Positions 7,913-16,963 of a DNA stretch of 64,000 nucleotides are shown in pieces. Within the stretch, counting starts at the first letter, position 1. Every line of letters begins with the position of its first letter. The position numbers were made by a program, and so were the translations under genes. Source of the stretch: Canibacter sp052085365. Its GTDB lineage: Bacteria > Actinomycetota > Actinomycetes > Actinomycetales > Microbacteriaceae. The notes under the pieces were generated by a model. That model had not been told where the DNA came from, searched no databases, and saw only the letters and a list, made by a program, of their open reading frames with translations. The stretch lies in assembly GCA_052085365.1 (NCBI GenBank), contig JBQDFP010000009.1:21017-85016 (forward strand). Reading direction: 5' to 3'.

Positions 7913-8896
7913 GTGCTCATCGCACAGCGACCCACACTGACAGAAGAAAATCTTTCTGAGCACCGTTCGCGCTTTATTATCGAGCCATTGGAGCCAGGAT
8001 TTGGCTACACGCTCGGTAATTCACTGCGCCGTACCCTACTGTCGTCAATCCCTGGCGCGGCTGTTACCAGCGTGCGCTTTGAGGGAGTTGCACACGAGTT
8101 CACTACGATCCCCGGTGTCGCAGAAGACGTAACCGAGATCATCCTCAACATTAAGGACCTCGTCGTTTCAAGCGAACACGACGAGCCCATCACCGCCTAC
8201 CTGCGCAAAAACGGTGCAGGCGAGGTAACCGCCGCTGATATTTCAGCTCCGGCGGGCGTTGAGGTTCACAACCCTGAACTCGTGATCGCAACTCTGAACG
8301 ACGACGCACAGTTCGAACTCGATCTCACGATCGAGCGCGGACGTGGGTACGTATCGTCAACTCAGAACCGTAACGAAGATGCTGAGGTTGGCCGTATCCC
8401 GGTTGACTCAATCTACTCACCCGTGTTGAAGGTGACCTACCGCGTTGAGGCAACTCGTGCAGGTGAGCGCACCGACTTCGACCGTCTTGTTGTAGATGTC
8501 GAGACCAAGCCAGCAATCAGCCCACGCGACGCACTGGCATCAGCCGGGTCGACGCTGGTTGAGCTGTTCGGCCTGGCACGTGAACTCAACACTGCTGCTG
8601 AAGGTGTTGAAATCGGTCAGGCTCCAGTCGAGGCTGCTACCGAGAGCGAACTCGCTATCCCGATCGAAGATCTGGACCTGTCGGTTCGCAGCTACAACTG
8701 CTTGAAGCGTGAAGGCATCAACACGGTGAGCGAACTCGTGGCGCTCTCAGAAGCTCAGCTGATGAACATCCGCAACTTTGGTCAGAAATCCGTCTTCGAG
8801 GTACGCGACAAGCTCCTCGAAATGGGTCTGTCACTCAAGGACGCGGTGCCCGGTTTCGACGGAGCACAGTTCTACAGCTACGAAGAAGACAACTAA
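7913..8896 (+). CDS. rpoA: DNA-directed RNA polymerase subunit alpha
   Basis: The 327-residue alpha subunit nucleates RNA polymerase assembly and contacts upstream promoter DNA and regulators. The N-terminal domain contains FGYTLGNSLRRTLLSSIPGA; the C-terminal domain (about residues 245-310) has the LDLSVRSYNCLKREGI helix-hairpin-helix and the RNFGQKSVFEVRDKL segment. The GTG start at 7913 follows GAAAGGA. The acidic linker is short, and the protein ends with a tail containing EEDN. Confidence 0.98.
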   Translation: MLIAQRPTLTEENLSEHRSRFIIEPLEPGFGYTLGNSLRRTLLSSIPGAAVTSVRFEGVAHEFTTIPGVAEDVTEIILNIKDLVVSSEHDEPITAYLRKNGAGEVTAADISAPAGVEVHNPELVIATLNDDAQFELDLTIERGRGYVSSTQNRNEDAEVGRIPVDSIYSPVLKVTYRVEATRAGERTDFDRLVVDVETKPAISPRDALASAGSTLVELFGLARELNTAAEGVEIGQAPVEAATESELAIPIEDLDLSVRSYNCLKREGINTVSELVALSEAQLMNIRNFGQKSVFEVRDKLLEMGLSLKDAVPGFDGAQFYSYEEDN

Positions 8897-8943
8897 TCCG
8901 AATCCGTAGCCAACGGATTCGACAATTTCTGGAGTTATAAACC

Positions 8944-9474
8944 ATGCCGAAGCCCAACAAGGGTCCCCGCCTCGGAGGCGGACCGAGCCACGAGCGTCTG
9001 ATGCTGAACCAGCTCGCCTCACAGCTCTTCGAGCACAAGAGCATTCAGACTACCGAGACCAAGGCTAAGCGCCTGCAGCCGGTAGCTGAACGACTCATCA
9101 CCATGGCAAAGCGTGGGGACCTTACGTCACGCCGCCGCGTCATGCGCAACATTCTCGACAAGTCAGTCGTGCACGAACTCTTCACGGAGATCGCACCGCT
9201 GGTTGAGAACCGCGAAGGCGGATACACCCGTGTTGTAAAGACCGGGTTCCGCAAGGGGGACAATGCCCCTCTCGCAGTGATCGAGTTGGTTCTTGAGCCG
9301 GTAAACGCAAAGCCGAAGCGCCAGCAGGCTGCTGAAGAAGCACCCGTGGTTGAAGAAGCTGCGCCGGTCGAAGAAGAGGCCCCTGAAGCAGAAAATGTTG
9401 CAGATGTTGACGAGTCAACTGAAGCGCCTGAAGAAGCTGCTGAAGAAACAACTGAAGAGGAAACAGCCGAGTAA
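8944..9474 (+). CDS. rplQ: 50S ribosomal protein L17
   Basis: The first 120 residues are a standard L17: GPRLGGGPSHERLMLNQLA, TKAKRLQP and the RKGDNAPLAVIELV end. Residues from about 120 to 176 are a strongly acidic, repetitive tail of Glu, Ala, Pro and Thr. Such tails occur in actinobacterial L17, but this one is long. TGGAG upstream supports the start. A strong terminator follows. Confidence 0.96.
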   Translation: MPKPNKGPRLGGGPSHERLMLNQLASQLFEHKSIQTTETKAKRLQPVAERLITMAKRGDLTSRRRVMRNILDKSVVHELFTEIAPLVENREGGYTRVVKTGFRKGDNAPLAVIELVLEPVNAKPKRQQAAEEAPVVEEAAPVEEEAPEAENVADVDESTEAPEEAAEETTEEETAE

Positions 9475-9487
9475 GCTCGCTCTTCTA

Positions 9488-9529
9488 CACAAAAACGCCG
9501 ATCCGACATACTGGATCGGCGTTTTTGTG
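9488..9529. terminator. Bidirectional terminator between rplQ and the acyltransferase gene
   Basis: A perfect 17-pair stem (9488-9504 with 9513-9529) surrounds an eight-base loop and carries A- and T-runs in its outer arms, so it can stop transcription from either side. It lies between the convergent rplQ and acyltransferase genes. Confidence 0.93.
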
Positions 9530-9580
9530 TCTGTAGGCCTGGCCGCGGCAAGAATTGGGCGCCCAAGTGATCTGTGTTGG

Positions 9581-11500
9581 TTAGTAACGCGCCGCCTTGA
9601 ACCCCTCGGCTTCAGCTGGTGTATGCAACTCTTGCAAAGCTTGTTTAATGCAGTCCGCGTAGATCCGACCACCAGAAGGGCCAGGGTGAATTCCATCCCC
9701 TGCAAGGAAGTCAGGATGTGGATCAATGGCTGAGTCCCAGTCTGCGAGCACCACGCGACGATTTTCGTCAGCGAACTTCTTCAACTGTTCGTTGACGCCC
9801 GGTACCCAGTCGCGATCGGCATGAGCGTTTACCAACACGAGCCGAGCATCAGGGTCGACCTGCTTCAACGCATTCAAATCTTTCTCATCAATCGGACCAT
9901 TCGTGCCGAGCCCAACAACGATGACTTTTCTTGGATCGCGAACGCTCTGGTTCGAGGCCAGATCAACCCCGGCCTCGAGACCTCGAGACACCTCGGCATC
10001 AATCTCGATACCTGGGAACGCCGCTGCAATTTCGGGTGCGCTTGCGAGCATGACCGAATCGCCAATTGCAGCGATTTGCGAACCCACCGGTAACTTGTCG
10101 CCAGGCTCCTGAGGGTTCTGTGGTCGAGTGGTTTGACTTTCATGATCAGGCGAACTGCTGTGGAGGGTGGATCCGCCCTCATGGTGCTGTGATTGTGGTG
10201 CCGCAGCAGTATATTTTGAGCCGCGTTCAACAGCCTGCTCAGCGCTTGTCTCGGTCGGCGCGTGTGTGATGGCCAGCGCAGTCGCCGGAATGGTGATCAG
10301 CAGCGAGAGTGCGAGCACCGCAACGGACGCACGACCTCGGCGCGTCAGCAGTGAGGGGCGCGCGCTTCGTCCCGCGGCACGAAGGACGCCGAGCCTGCGT
10401 ACCGGCTGCTCCATAAACGTAAACGACAATGCTGAAACAATGAGTGTTACCACCAGCACGGCAACACCGGCGACATATTGATTCGCTTTCGGCAACGCTT
10501 CATGAACAAGCACGAGGATTGGCCAGTGCCAGAGATAAATGCCGTAGGAGCGCACACCTATCCAGCGCAGCGGTGCAATATCTAGTGCACGACCTGCCCA
10601 AGAACCGGCTCGAGTGACGACGGCGACCACGACCAAAGCAGCAAGCGTTGCGAGTTGGAATCCCCATGTGAAACTTGCAGAAGACGCCTCAGGTAGGGTC
10701 ATCGCAAGGTACCCGAGGGTCACCAGGCCCGTGCCCGCTGCAACGATCCACCCCAGTTGGAGAAGGATTGGACGATGGGTATCTTGAGAGTCTGCGCGGT
10801 GCATCAGGGCGGCAACGCCAGCACCGAGCAACAGGCCAAAAACGTGTGAGTCTGACCCGAAATAAATACGGGTTGGTTCAGCGTCCGCGCCTGCCAGCAC
10901 AGACATCCACACCGCGGAGGCACTGCCTGACACCAGCAGCACTGTCGAAACTATGCCACGTTTGCGGAACCGAAACAGCAGCAGCAGTACCAGTGGAAGT
11001 ACGAGATAAAACTGTTCTTCGATGCCGAGTGACCACGTATTGCGTAGCAGCTCAGGCGTATCTTGGGCGAAGTAGTCACTACCGCGACCAATGAATACCC
11101 AGTTGCTGACAAAGAACAGTGCGCCAAAAACTTGAGCACCGATGCCAACCAGCACGTCACGGCTGATTATGAGACCGAGAGTTGTCGTAACTAACGTCAC
11201 GAGCACGATCGCGGGAATGAGGCGTCGCGCACGTCGCGCCCAGAAAGCGCCAAGATGAATGCTGCCATCGCGTTGGTATTCGCGCAGGAGCAGTGCGGTA
11301 ATCAAGAAACCGCTGATTGTGAAAAATATGTCAACGCCGAGAAAGCCACCGGGAAGACTGGTGGGGAACAGGTGGTACACGAGCACCATCCCCACGGCAA
11401 TGGCTCGCAGCCCGTCCAAGCCAGACAAATGGAAACGACCCGGCGGTGAAATCAGGTTCAGATCACCCGAGGAACGACCCTTCGAATGAACTGCAGACAT
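9581..11500 (-). CDS. OafA/YrhL-type membrane acyltransferase with C-terminal SGNH domain
   Basis: The 639-residue protein joins an acyltransferase-3 membrane domain to an SGNH-hydrolase-like domain. The first part has GLDGLRAIAVGMVLVYH near the N-terminus, FFTISGFLI, about ten transmembrane helices and an RLIPAIVLV loop. A low-complexity linker follows, then the SGNH domain (about residue 470 on) with GDSV, GTNG and DGIHP carrying the expected Ser, Asn, Asp and His. Such proteins O-acetylate cell-wall sugars, envelope polysaccharides or lipids; the substrate here is unknown. I chose ATG 11500 because AGGAG precedes it; an upstream ATG at 11533 is possible. The gene faces rplQ and truA. Confidence 0.9.
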   Translation of the reverse strand: MSAVHSKGRSSGDLNLISPPGRFHLSGLDGLRAIAVGMVLVYHLFPTSLPGGFLGVDIFFTISGFLITALLLREYQRDGSIHLGAFWARRARRLIPAIVLVTLVTTTLGLIISRDVLVGIGAQVFGALFFVSNWVFIGRGSDYFAQDTPELLRNTWSLGIEEQFYLVLPLVLLLLFRFRKRGIVSTVLLVSGSASAVWMSVLAGADAEPTRIYFGSDSHVFGLLLGAGVAALMHRADSQDTHRPILLQLGWIVAAGTGLVTLGYLAMTLPEASSASFTWGFQLATLAALVVVAVVTRAGSWAGRALDIAPLRWIGVRSYGIYLWHWPILVLVHEALPKANQYVAGVAVLVVTLIVSALSFTFMEQPVRRLGVLRAAGRSARPSLLTRRGRASVAVLALSLLITIPATALAITHAPTETSAEQAVERGSKYTAAAPQSQHHEGGSTLHSSSPDHESQTTRPQNPQEPGDKLPVGSQIAAIGDSVMLASAPEIAAAFPGIEIDAEVSRGLEAGVDLASNQSVRDPRKVIVVGLGTNGPIDEKDLNALKQVDPDARLVLVNAHADRDWVPGVNEQLKKFADENRRVVLADWDSAIDPHPDFLAGDGIHPGPSGGRIYADCIKQALQELHTPAEAEGFKAARY

Positions 11501-11639
11501 CACACTCCTGACCTGTAAATGAAACCAACTCATTCTAAATCATGAGGATCTGAAAGGTTTAGCAGAGGCTTGATCGCGTGAAATGAATTAGTCTTGAGAG
11601 TGTTGTGAACGCTTGCCTCCTGAGTGAAGAGACCCACTG

Positions 11640-12503
11640 TTGCCTGAACTGATTCGACTCAAATTACTGCTGTCATATGACGGTAGTCAATTTTCTGGAT
11701 GGGCCGTACAGCCCGGGCTGCGGACAGTGCAAGGTGAAATTGAGCACGCTGTCGGCAAGATTTTGAGACGTGAAAATGATGTTCGACTGACCGTTGCGGG
11801 AAGAACTGACGCAGGCGTCCATGCGCGCGGTCAAGTTGCTCATCTTGATGTCACTCCAGCTGAACTTGAAAAATGGACTGGGAAGGCTACTCGGATTGAG
11901 GATTCTTCGGCTCAGTCAATAGCTCGGGCTCAAAAGCTCACTGGTGTGCTTCGAAAGGCTGCGCCGGACATTGTCATTTGGCGTGCGGATGAGGTGTCGG
12001 AAGATTTCAATGCGCGATTCAGCGCACTGTGGCGCAGATATGAATATCGAATTTCAGTGGGGGAGTGCGACCCACTCCTACGGCACATGACGGCATCAGT
12101 GAAATCGGAGATTGATTTCGACGTACTGCAAGCCGCAAGTGAGCAACTCACAGGGCTTCGGGACTTCAGTACTTTTTGCAAAGCACGTGAAGGCGCGACT
12201 GCCGTGCGGCACCTGACTCACTTTGAATGGGAGCGCGAGAGCGACCGGGTGTTCGTTGCTCGTATCGAAGCGGACGCCTTCTGTCATTCCATGGTGCGGG
12301 CCCTTGTTGGTGCAGCGGTTGCAGCGGCCACCGGCAGGATAACCGCAGATCAGGTAGTCGAACTCGCTGACGCGCAAGAGCGTTCGAGTATGTTTACTGT
12401 TATGCCAGCTCATGGTTTGAGTCTCCAAGAAATTGGATATCCGAATGATGCTGCTCTCGCCGCACGCGCCGTACAGACACGAGCACGGCGAGACCCCCTG
12501 TGA
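11640..12503 (+). CDS. truA: tRNA pseudouridine(38-40) synthase TruA
   Basis: The 287-residue enzyme makes pseudouridine at positions 38-40 of the tRNA anticodon arm. The catalytic Asp57 lies in AGRTDAGVHARGQ, and YDGSQFSGWAVQP near the N-terminus and CHSMVRALVGA near the C-terminus are typical. The TTG start at 11640 lacks a good ribosome-binding site, so the exact N-terminus is uncertain, but the conserved sequence begins within six residues. It precedes rplM-rpsI, as is common in actinobacteria. Confidence 0.95.
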   Translation: MPELIRLKLLLSYDGSQFSGWAVQPGLRTVQGEIEHAVGKILRRENDVRLTVAGRTDAGVHARGQVAHLDVTPAELEKWTGKATRIEDSSAQSIARAQKLTGVLRKAAPDIVIWRADEVSEDFNARFSALWRRYEYRISVGECDPLLRHMTASVKSEIDFDVLQAASEQLTGLRDFSTFCKAREGATAVRHLTHFEWERESDRVFVARIEADAFCHSMVRALVGAAVAAATGRITADQVVELADAQERSSMFTVMPAHGLSLQEIGYPNDAALAARAVQTRARRDPL

Positions 12504-12572
12504 GTAGTGAATCGATACGCGAAATTTCTCGGCTTCAAGCGTGCAGATTGATGTGCAACGCCGCGACTGACC

Positions 12573-12612
12573 TGTGATAACATTGGTCCTTGGTGCACGC
12601 TTGTCGTGCGCC
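12573..12612 (+). promoter_or_regulatory. Putative rplM promoter -10 and leader hairpin
   Basis: TGTGATAAC at 12573-12581 resembles an extended -10. About ten bases downstream, 12592-12599 pairs with 12605-12612 (eight pairs, one G-U, five-base loop). This leaves a leader of more than 100 bases before rplM. L13/S9 operons are often autoregulated at the leader, so this is a candidate site; no family match was tested. Confidence 0.35.
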
Positions 12613-12706
12613 CGAATGTGAGCCCTCCACCGCCGCCCGCGCTTATGCGACACGGCACGGAGTGGGATCCACGAACACCTCCATTTCGACAGAAAGCAGT
12701 ACCACT

Positions 12707-13153
12707 GTGACTCGCACGTATTCACCGAAGGCAGCGGACCGCAAACACGACTGGCTCGTTATCGACGCCACTGACGTGATCCTCGGTCGCCTTGCTTCAC
12801 AAGCAGCCGCACTTTTGCGCGGCAAGCACAAGACCACCTTTGCTCCTCACATGGACATGGGTGACCACGTCATTATCATCAACGCTGAAAAGGTTGCTCT
12901 CACCAACGGCAAGGCTGAACGTAAGCTTGCGCACCGCCACACGGGTTACCCCGGTGGTCTGCGCTCAGTTCGCTACGCTGACCTGCTGGAAAACAACCCC
13001 GAGCGCGCAGTTGAAAAAGCGATCCGTGGAATGCTGCCCAAGAATTCACTCGGCCGCGACCAGTTCCGCAAACTGAAGGTGTACCGCGGTGCAGAGCACC
13101 CGCACGCGGCGCAGCAGCCCACCGTGTACACCATCGACCAGGTCGCACAGTAA
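12707..13153 (+). CDS. rplM: 50S ribosomal protein L13
   Basis: The 148-residue protein is L13, an early-assembly large-subunit protein. It starts MTRTYSPKAADRKHDW and contains VIDATDVILGRLAS, RHTGYPGGLRS and the VEKAIRGMLPKNSLGR motif. The reading frame is open 39 codons further upstream, but GTG 12707 matches the family N-terminus. rpsI follows after 28 bases. Confidence 0.97.
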   Translation: MTRTYSPKAADRKHDWLVIDATDVILGRLASQAAALLRGKHKTTFAPHMDMGDHVIIINAEKVALTNGKAERKLAHRHTGYPGGLRSVRYADLLENNPERAVEKAIRGMLPKNSLGRDQFRKLKVYRGAEHPHAAQQPTVYTIDQVAQ

Positions 13154-13181
13154 CGGCCACAAGAGAGTAAGAGGACATCAA

Positions 13182-13664
13182 GTGACCGAAGAGCAGACTG
13201 TGGCCCCTGAGAGCTACACCACCGAATCACCGGCAAGCGAAGCCGCAACAGCTTCATCACCGCGTCCAGCGCTGACCGTTCCTGGCGCAGCCGTTGGCCG
13301 TCGCAAGCGCGCAATTGCCCGCGTACGTCTCGTGCCTGGCTCAGGCAGCGTGAAGGTAAACGGCCGCGAGCTGGAAGACTACTTCCCGAACAAGCTGCAC
13401 CAGCAGCTGATCAACGATCCGTTCACCGTACTTGAGCTCGGTGGCGCGTACGACGTTATCGCGCGCATCACCGGCGGCGGCCCCTCAGGGCAGGCTGGCG
13501 CACTTCGCCTCGCCATCGCTCGTGCACTGAACGAGATTGACGCCGAGCACAACCGTCCTTCACTTAAGAAGGCAGGCTTCCTGAGCCGTGACGCACGTGC
13601 GAAGGAACGTAAGAAAGCTGGCCTCAAGAAGGCACGTAAGGCACCTCAGTACTCGAAGCGTTAA
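13182..13664 (+). CDS. rpsI: 30S ribosomal protein S9
   Basis: The 160-residue protein is S9, whose C-terminal tail reaches the P-site tRNA. The core has VGRRKRAIARVRLVPGSG, GGGPSGQAGALRLAIARAL and the terminal KKARKAPQYSKR. A 45-residue N-terminal extension rich in Thr, Ser, Glu and Ala is typical of actinobacteria. GTG 13182 is preceded by AGAGG with seven-base spacing. Confidence 0.96.
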   Translation: MTEEQTVAPESYTTESPASEAATASSPRPALTVPGAAVGRRKRAIARVRLVPGSGSVKVNGRELEDYFPNKLHQQLINDPFTVLELGGAYDVIARITGGGPSGQAGALRLAIARALNEIDAEHNRPSLKKAGFLSRDARAKERKKAGLKKARKAPQYSKR

Positions 13665-13681
13665 TTCGAGGATCTGTAACT

Positions 13682-15031
13682 ATGGGTCGCCTATTTGGCA
13701 CCGACGGGGTTCGGGGCTTAGCCGGGGTCGATGTGACCGCGGCTCTTGCCCTGAACCTCGCCCAGGCCGCAGCATTTGTGCTCGGCCGTGACGCCCGTGC
13801 AGAAAGCCGACGCGCGACCGCTGTTGTTGCCCGAGACCCTCGAGTCTCGGGTGAATTCATTTCAGCAGCGGTCTCCGCGGGGCTGGCAAGCGCTGGCGTG
13901 GACGTTTTAGATGCGGGCGTGATTCCCACGCCCGCTGCTGCATATCTGGTTGCAGACACGAACGCAGACTTCGGCGTGATGATTTCCGCATCGCACAACC
14001 CCGCACCCGATAACGGAATTAAGTTTTTTGCAGCAGGTGGAAAGAAGCTTGCTGATGCAGTTGAAATCGAGATTGAAGCCGCAATGGAGCGGCCGCTCGC
14101 AGGAAACACCGGCCGTGAAGTTGGCCGTGTTCGACGGTTCTCAGACGCAGAAGACCGCTATGTCGTGCATCTGCTGTCAACGCTAGAAGGCTTGAGTTTG
14201 AATGGTCTTCATGTCGTCCTAGATTGTGCTCACGGCGCGGCGTCAGGAATCTCGCCTGATGTGTTCGCTGATGCAGGGGCACAGGTAACTGTCATCGGTA
14301 ATGACCCGGATGGCTTCAATATTAACGACGGTATCGGGTCTACCCACCTTGAACCGTTGCAAGAAAAAGTTCGTGAAGTCGGTGCTGATCTTGGCATTGC
14401 TCACGATGGTGACGCGGACCGTTGCCTCGCGGTGGATGCAGCAGGCGATGTGATCGACGGTGACCATATTATGGCGATCCTCGCGCTCTCTATGGCGCAG
14501 CGTGGCCGTCTCGAAAAGCACACGCTGGTTGCCACGGTGATGAGCAACCTTGGATTGAAACTGGCAATGGCTGATAACGGCATCGACGTGATCCAAACCA
14601 GTGTGGGCGATCGCTATGTGCTTGAGTCCATCAATGAGCACGGTTATACACTCGGTGGCGAACAGTCCGGTCACGTAATCATGAGTGACTATGCCACCAC
14701 CGGTGACGGAATCTTGACCGGTCTGCATATCGCAGCTGAAATTGTGCGCACTGGGAAAACTCTCGCTGAGCTCGCGAAGTGTATGACGGTGTACCCGCAA
14801 GTGCTCGTGAACGTTCGAGGCGTAGATCGTACGCTTGTGAACTCTGACGATGTGCTGCAGCAAGCGGTTGCGCAGGCAGAAATCGTGCTCGGCGGCGAAG
14901 GCCGAATCCTGCTCCGACCTTCAGGCACAGAACCAGTGGTTCGGGTCATGGTTGAAGCTGCCAAAATTGAGCAGGCTCAACAGCTTGCTGATGATCTTGC
15001 TGCAATTGTGGCAGACCGTCTCGCGATATAG
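13682..15031 (+). CDS. glmM: Phosphoglucosamine mutase
   Basis: The 449-residue enzyme converts glucosamine-6-phosphate to glucosamine-1-phosphate for UDP-GlcNAc and peptidoglycan. The phosphoserine is Ser104 in ISASHNPAPDNGIKFF, the metal loop is DGDADR, and the sugar- and phosphate-binding loops GGEQSGH and RPSGTEPVVRVM are intact. GAGGATC upstream supports the ATG. It lies after rpsI and upstream of glmS, which makes its substrate, in the same window. Confidence 0.97.
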   Translation: MGRLFGTDGVRGLAGVDVTAALALNLAQAAAFVLGRDARAESRRATAVVARDPRVSGEFISAAVSAGLASAGVDVLDAGVIPTPAAAYLVADTNADFGVMISASHNPAPDNGIKFFAAGGKKLADAVEIEIEAAMERPLAGNTGREVGRVRRFSDAEDRYVVHLLSTLEGLSLNGLHVVLDCAHGAASGISPDVFADAGAQVTVIGNDPDGFNINDGIGSTHLEPLQEKVREVGADLGIAHDGDADRCLAVDAAGDVIDGDHIMAILALSMAQRGRLEKHTLVATVMSNLGLKLAMADNGIDVIQTSVGDRYVLESINEHGYTLGGEQSGHVIMSDYATTGDGILTGLHIAAEIVRTGKTLAELAKCMTVYPQVLVNVRGVDRTLVNSDDVLQQAVAQAEIVLGGEGRILLRPSGTEPVVRVMVEAAKIEQAQQLADDLAAIVADRLAI

Positions 15032-15135
15032 TCCCCGGGTACTCAAACCCGCCGTTTCTCGCATGACGAATCGGTAACAATTTGCTGTGCCGTCGGCACC
15101 TTGCTGCATGTGTATTTCGATAAAAATCGTTCAAA

Positions 15136-15176
15136 TTCCGCGGAACTTCATATGATTTCGACAGAAAATTTGTCGA
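15136..15176. promoter_or_regulatory. Two palindromes upstream of the amino-acid ABC operon
   Basis: TTCCGCGGAA at 15136-15145 is a perfect ten-base palindrome. TCGACA at 15158-15163 is inverted as TGTCGA at 15171-15176 with a seven-base gap. Both lie 55-95 bases before the promoter of the transporter operon and could bind a regulator. No known operator was matched. Confidence 0.3.
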
Positions 15177-15208
15177 CCGCTGTGCAAACGCTCAGTTCAT
15201 CGAAAAAG

Positions 15209-15243
15209 TGCAGATCATGCTCAACGCCTGTTATACTCCAGAT
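15209..15243 (+). promoter_or_regulatory. Extended -10 promoter predicting a leaderless mRNA
   Basis: TGTTATACT includes the hexamer TATACT at 15232-15237 with an upstream TG. TGCAGA at 15209-15214 is a weak -35 at 17-base spacing. Transcription would start at about the ATG at 15244, so the mRNA is likely leaderless. Confidence 0.55.
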
Positions 15244-16020
15244 ATGGCAAATACCACTGCGGTCAGAGTTGTCCGCGACGATAGAGAACCCCTCGTCATC
15301 ATGTCGGAAGTGAATAAGCACTTTGGTGACCTGCACGTATTGAACAACATCAATACTGAGGTCGCACGAGGCGAGGTAGTTGTTGTGCTCGGTCCATCCG
15401 GGTCAGGTAAGTCAACGCTGTGCAGAGCGATCAACCGACTCGAAACGATCGACTCGGGAACAATCGAAATCGATGGCACCCCACTGCCTGAGGAAGGCAG
15501 AGCGTTGGCGACGCTGCGTGCAGATGTGGGAATGGTGTTTCAATCATTCAACCTCTTTGCGCATAAAACTATTCTCGAGAACGTGACGCTCGGCCCCATT
15601 AAAGTCAGAGGGATGAAGCGAAAAGCAGCAGAAGAGAAATCGATGGCGCTGCTGGAACGCGTCGGTATCGCGAACCAAGCGAAAAAACTCCCGTCGCAGC
15701 TTTCAGGCGGTCAGCAACAGCGCGCGGCGATCGCTCGTTCCTTGGCAATGGACCCCAAAGTGATCCTGCTCGACGAGCCAACTTCGGCCCTTGACCCAGA
15801 AATGATTAACGAAGTCCTCGATGTAATGATCGGACTGGCGAATGACGGTATGACCATGGTGGCGGTCACACACGAGATGGGCTTTGCTCGTCGTGCTGCA
15901 GACCGAATAGTGTTTATGGCCGATGGCCAAATTGTCGAAGAAGCAACTCCAAAACAGTTCTTTTCCGATCCTAAAACGTCTCGTGCGAAAGACTTCCTCT
16001 CGAAGATTCTCGACCACTAG
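15244..16020 (+). CDS. gluA: Polar amino-acid (glutamate-type) ABC transporter ATPase
   Basis: The 258-residue ATPase powers amino-acid uptake with the two permeases and the binding lipoprotein that follow. Walker A GPSGSGKST is at residues 50-58; LSGGQQQR, DEPTSALDPE and the switch His in VTHEM are intact. The ATP-first order ATPase, binding protein, permease, permease matches corynebacterial gluABCD. No ribosome-binding site precedes ATG 15244, but a -10 box ends six bases before it, so I favour a leaderless start; ATG 15301 is the alternative. Glutamate specificity is inferred. Confidence 0.92.
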   Translation: MANTTAVRVVRDDREPLVIMSEVNKHFGDLHVLNNINTEVARGEVVVVLGPSGSGKSTLCRAINRLETIDSGTIEIDGTPLPEEGRALATLRADVGMVFQSFNLFAHKTILENVTLGPIKVRGMKRKAAEEKSMALLERVGIANQAKKLPSQLSGGQQQRAAIARSLAMDPKVILLDEPTSALDPEMINEVLDVMIGLANDGMTMVAVTHEMGFARRAADRIVFMADGQIVEEATPKQFFSDPKTSRAKDFLSKILDH

Positions 16021-16093
16021 ACCAGACAACCCTGTCGAACAGGTCATCCCCCGCGAGACAACATCTCGCCTCAATGAAGAGAAAGAGGATCCC

Positions 16094-16957
16094 ATGCGAT
16101 TCAAAAAAGCAGCGATAGCGTTTGCTGCCATTGGTGCACTCGCACTAGCCGGCTGTTCAGGTGGCGGCGGAGGCGACGACGCGCCAAAGCCCGCCGAAGA
16201 TGTGAGCTTCGATGAAGGTACCACGATGGCGAAACTTGCCGATGCAGGCAAAATCACGATCGGTACTAAATTCGACCAGCCACTCTTTGGTCTGATGGGC
16301 CCAAGTGGTACCCCAGAAGGCTTCGATGTTGAGATCGGAAAAATCATTGCTGCGGGTCTTGGGATTGACGAAGGCAATATTGAATGGAAAGAAGCGGTGT
16401 CAGCGAACCGTGAGCCATTCATCGAAAACGGTGAAGTCGACCTCATCGTCGCCACCTACACGATCAATGACGAACGTAAGGAAGTCATTGACTTTGCTGG
16501 CCCATACTATATTGCAGGCCAGGATCTGCTCGTCCTTGAAGGCAACCCCGACGGCATCGAGAGCGTTGACGATGTGAAGGGCGAAAAGGTTTGCTCGGTC
16601 ACCGGCTCCACTTCTGAGCAGAACCTTAAAGACGCAGGCGTCGAAGTGCTCGCAACAGACACCTACTCGAACTGTCTCGAACCACTGCGTTCGGGCGAGG
16701 TCGTTGCCGTGTCTACTGACAACGTGATTCTCGCTGGTCTTGCAGACCAGAACGAAGGCGAATTCGAAGTTATTCAGAACCCCTTCACCGAAGAGCCATA
16801 CGGCATCGGTCTGAAGAAGGGCGATGACGACTTCCGTGAATTCGTTAACGACACGCTTCAGGACGCATACGATGACGGCGCTTGGGCAAAGGCTTGGGAA
16901 AACACCGCAGGTGTTGTCCTCGAAACGCCTGAACCACCAGCCATCGATCGTTACTAA
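16094..16957 (+). CDS. gluB: Amino-acid ABC transporter substrate-binding lipoprotein
   Basis: The 287-residue protein is an SBP family 3 lipoprotein. A basic start, hydrophobic stretch and lipobox LALAG-Cys21 indicate export and lipid anchoring on the outer membrane face. The mature part has KITIGTKFDQPLFG, GFDVEIGKIIA and the SGEVVAVSTDNVIL segment seen in glutamate binders. AGAGGA precedes ATG 16094; the frame is open further upstream but inside gluA. A strong hairpin follows the gene, consistent with higher levels of binding-protein mRNA. Confidence 0.93.
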   Translation: MRFKKAAIAFAAIGALALAGCSGGGGGDDAPKPAEDVSFDEGTTMAKLADAGKITIGTKFDQPLFGLMGPSGTPEGFDVEIGKIIAAGLGIDEGNIEWKEAVSANREPFIENGEVDLIVATYTINDERKEVIDFAGPYYIAGQDLLVLEGNPDGIESVDDVKGEKVCSVTGSTSEQNLKDAGVEVLATDTYSNCLEPLRSGEVVAVSTDNVILAGLADQNEGEFEVIQNPFTEEPYGIGLKKGDDDFREFVNDTLQDAYDDGAWAKAWENTAGVVLETPEPPAIDRY

Positions 16958-16963
16958 ACCTCC

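Noticed and set aside
12096..12725. 209-codon minus-strand ORF over truA and the rplM leader
   Set aside because: It is a shadow of truA, with Cys- and Ser-rich sequence and no recognisable motif.
15032..15070. Possible terminator after glmM
   Set aside because: The CGGGT/ACCCG stem is only five pairs and has no T-run.
15923..16093. 57-residue extension of the amino-acid-binding lipoprotein
   Set aside because: It lies inside the ATPase gene and would destroy the signal peptide; ATG 16094 has a ribosome-binding site.
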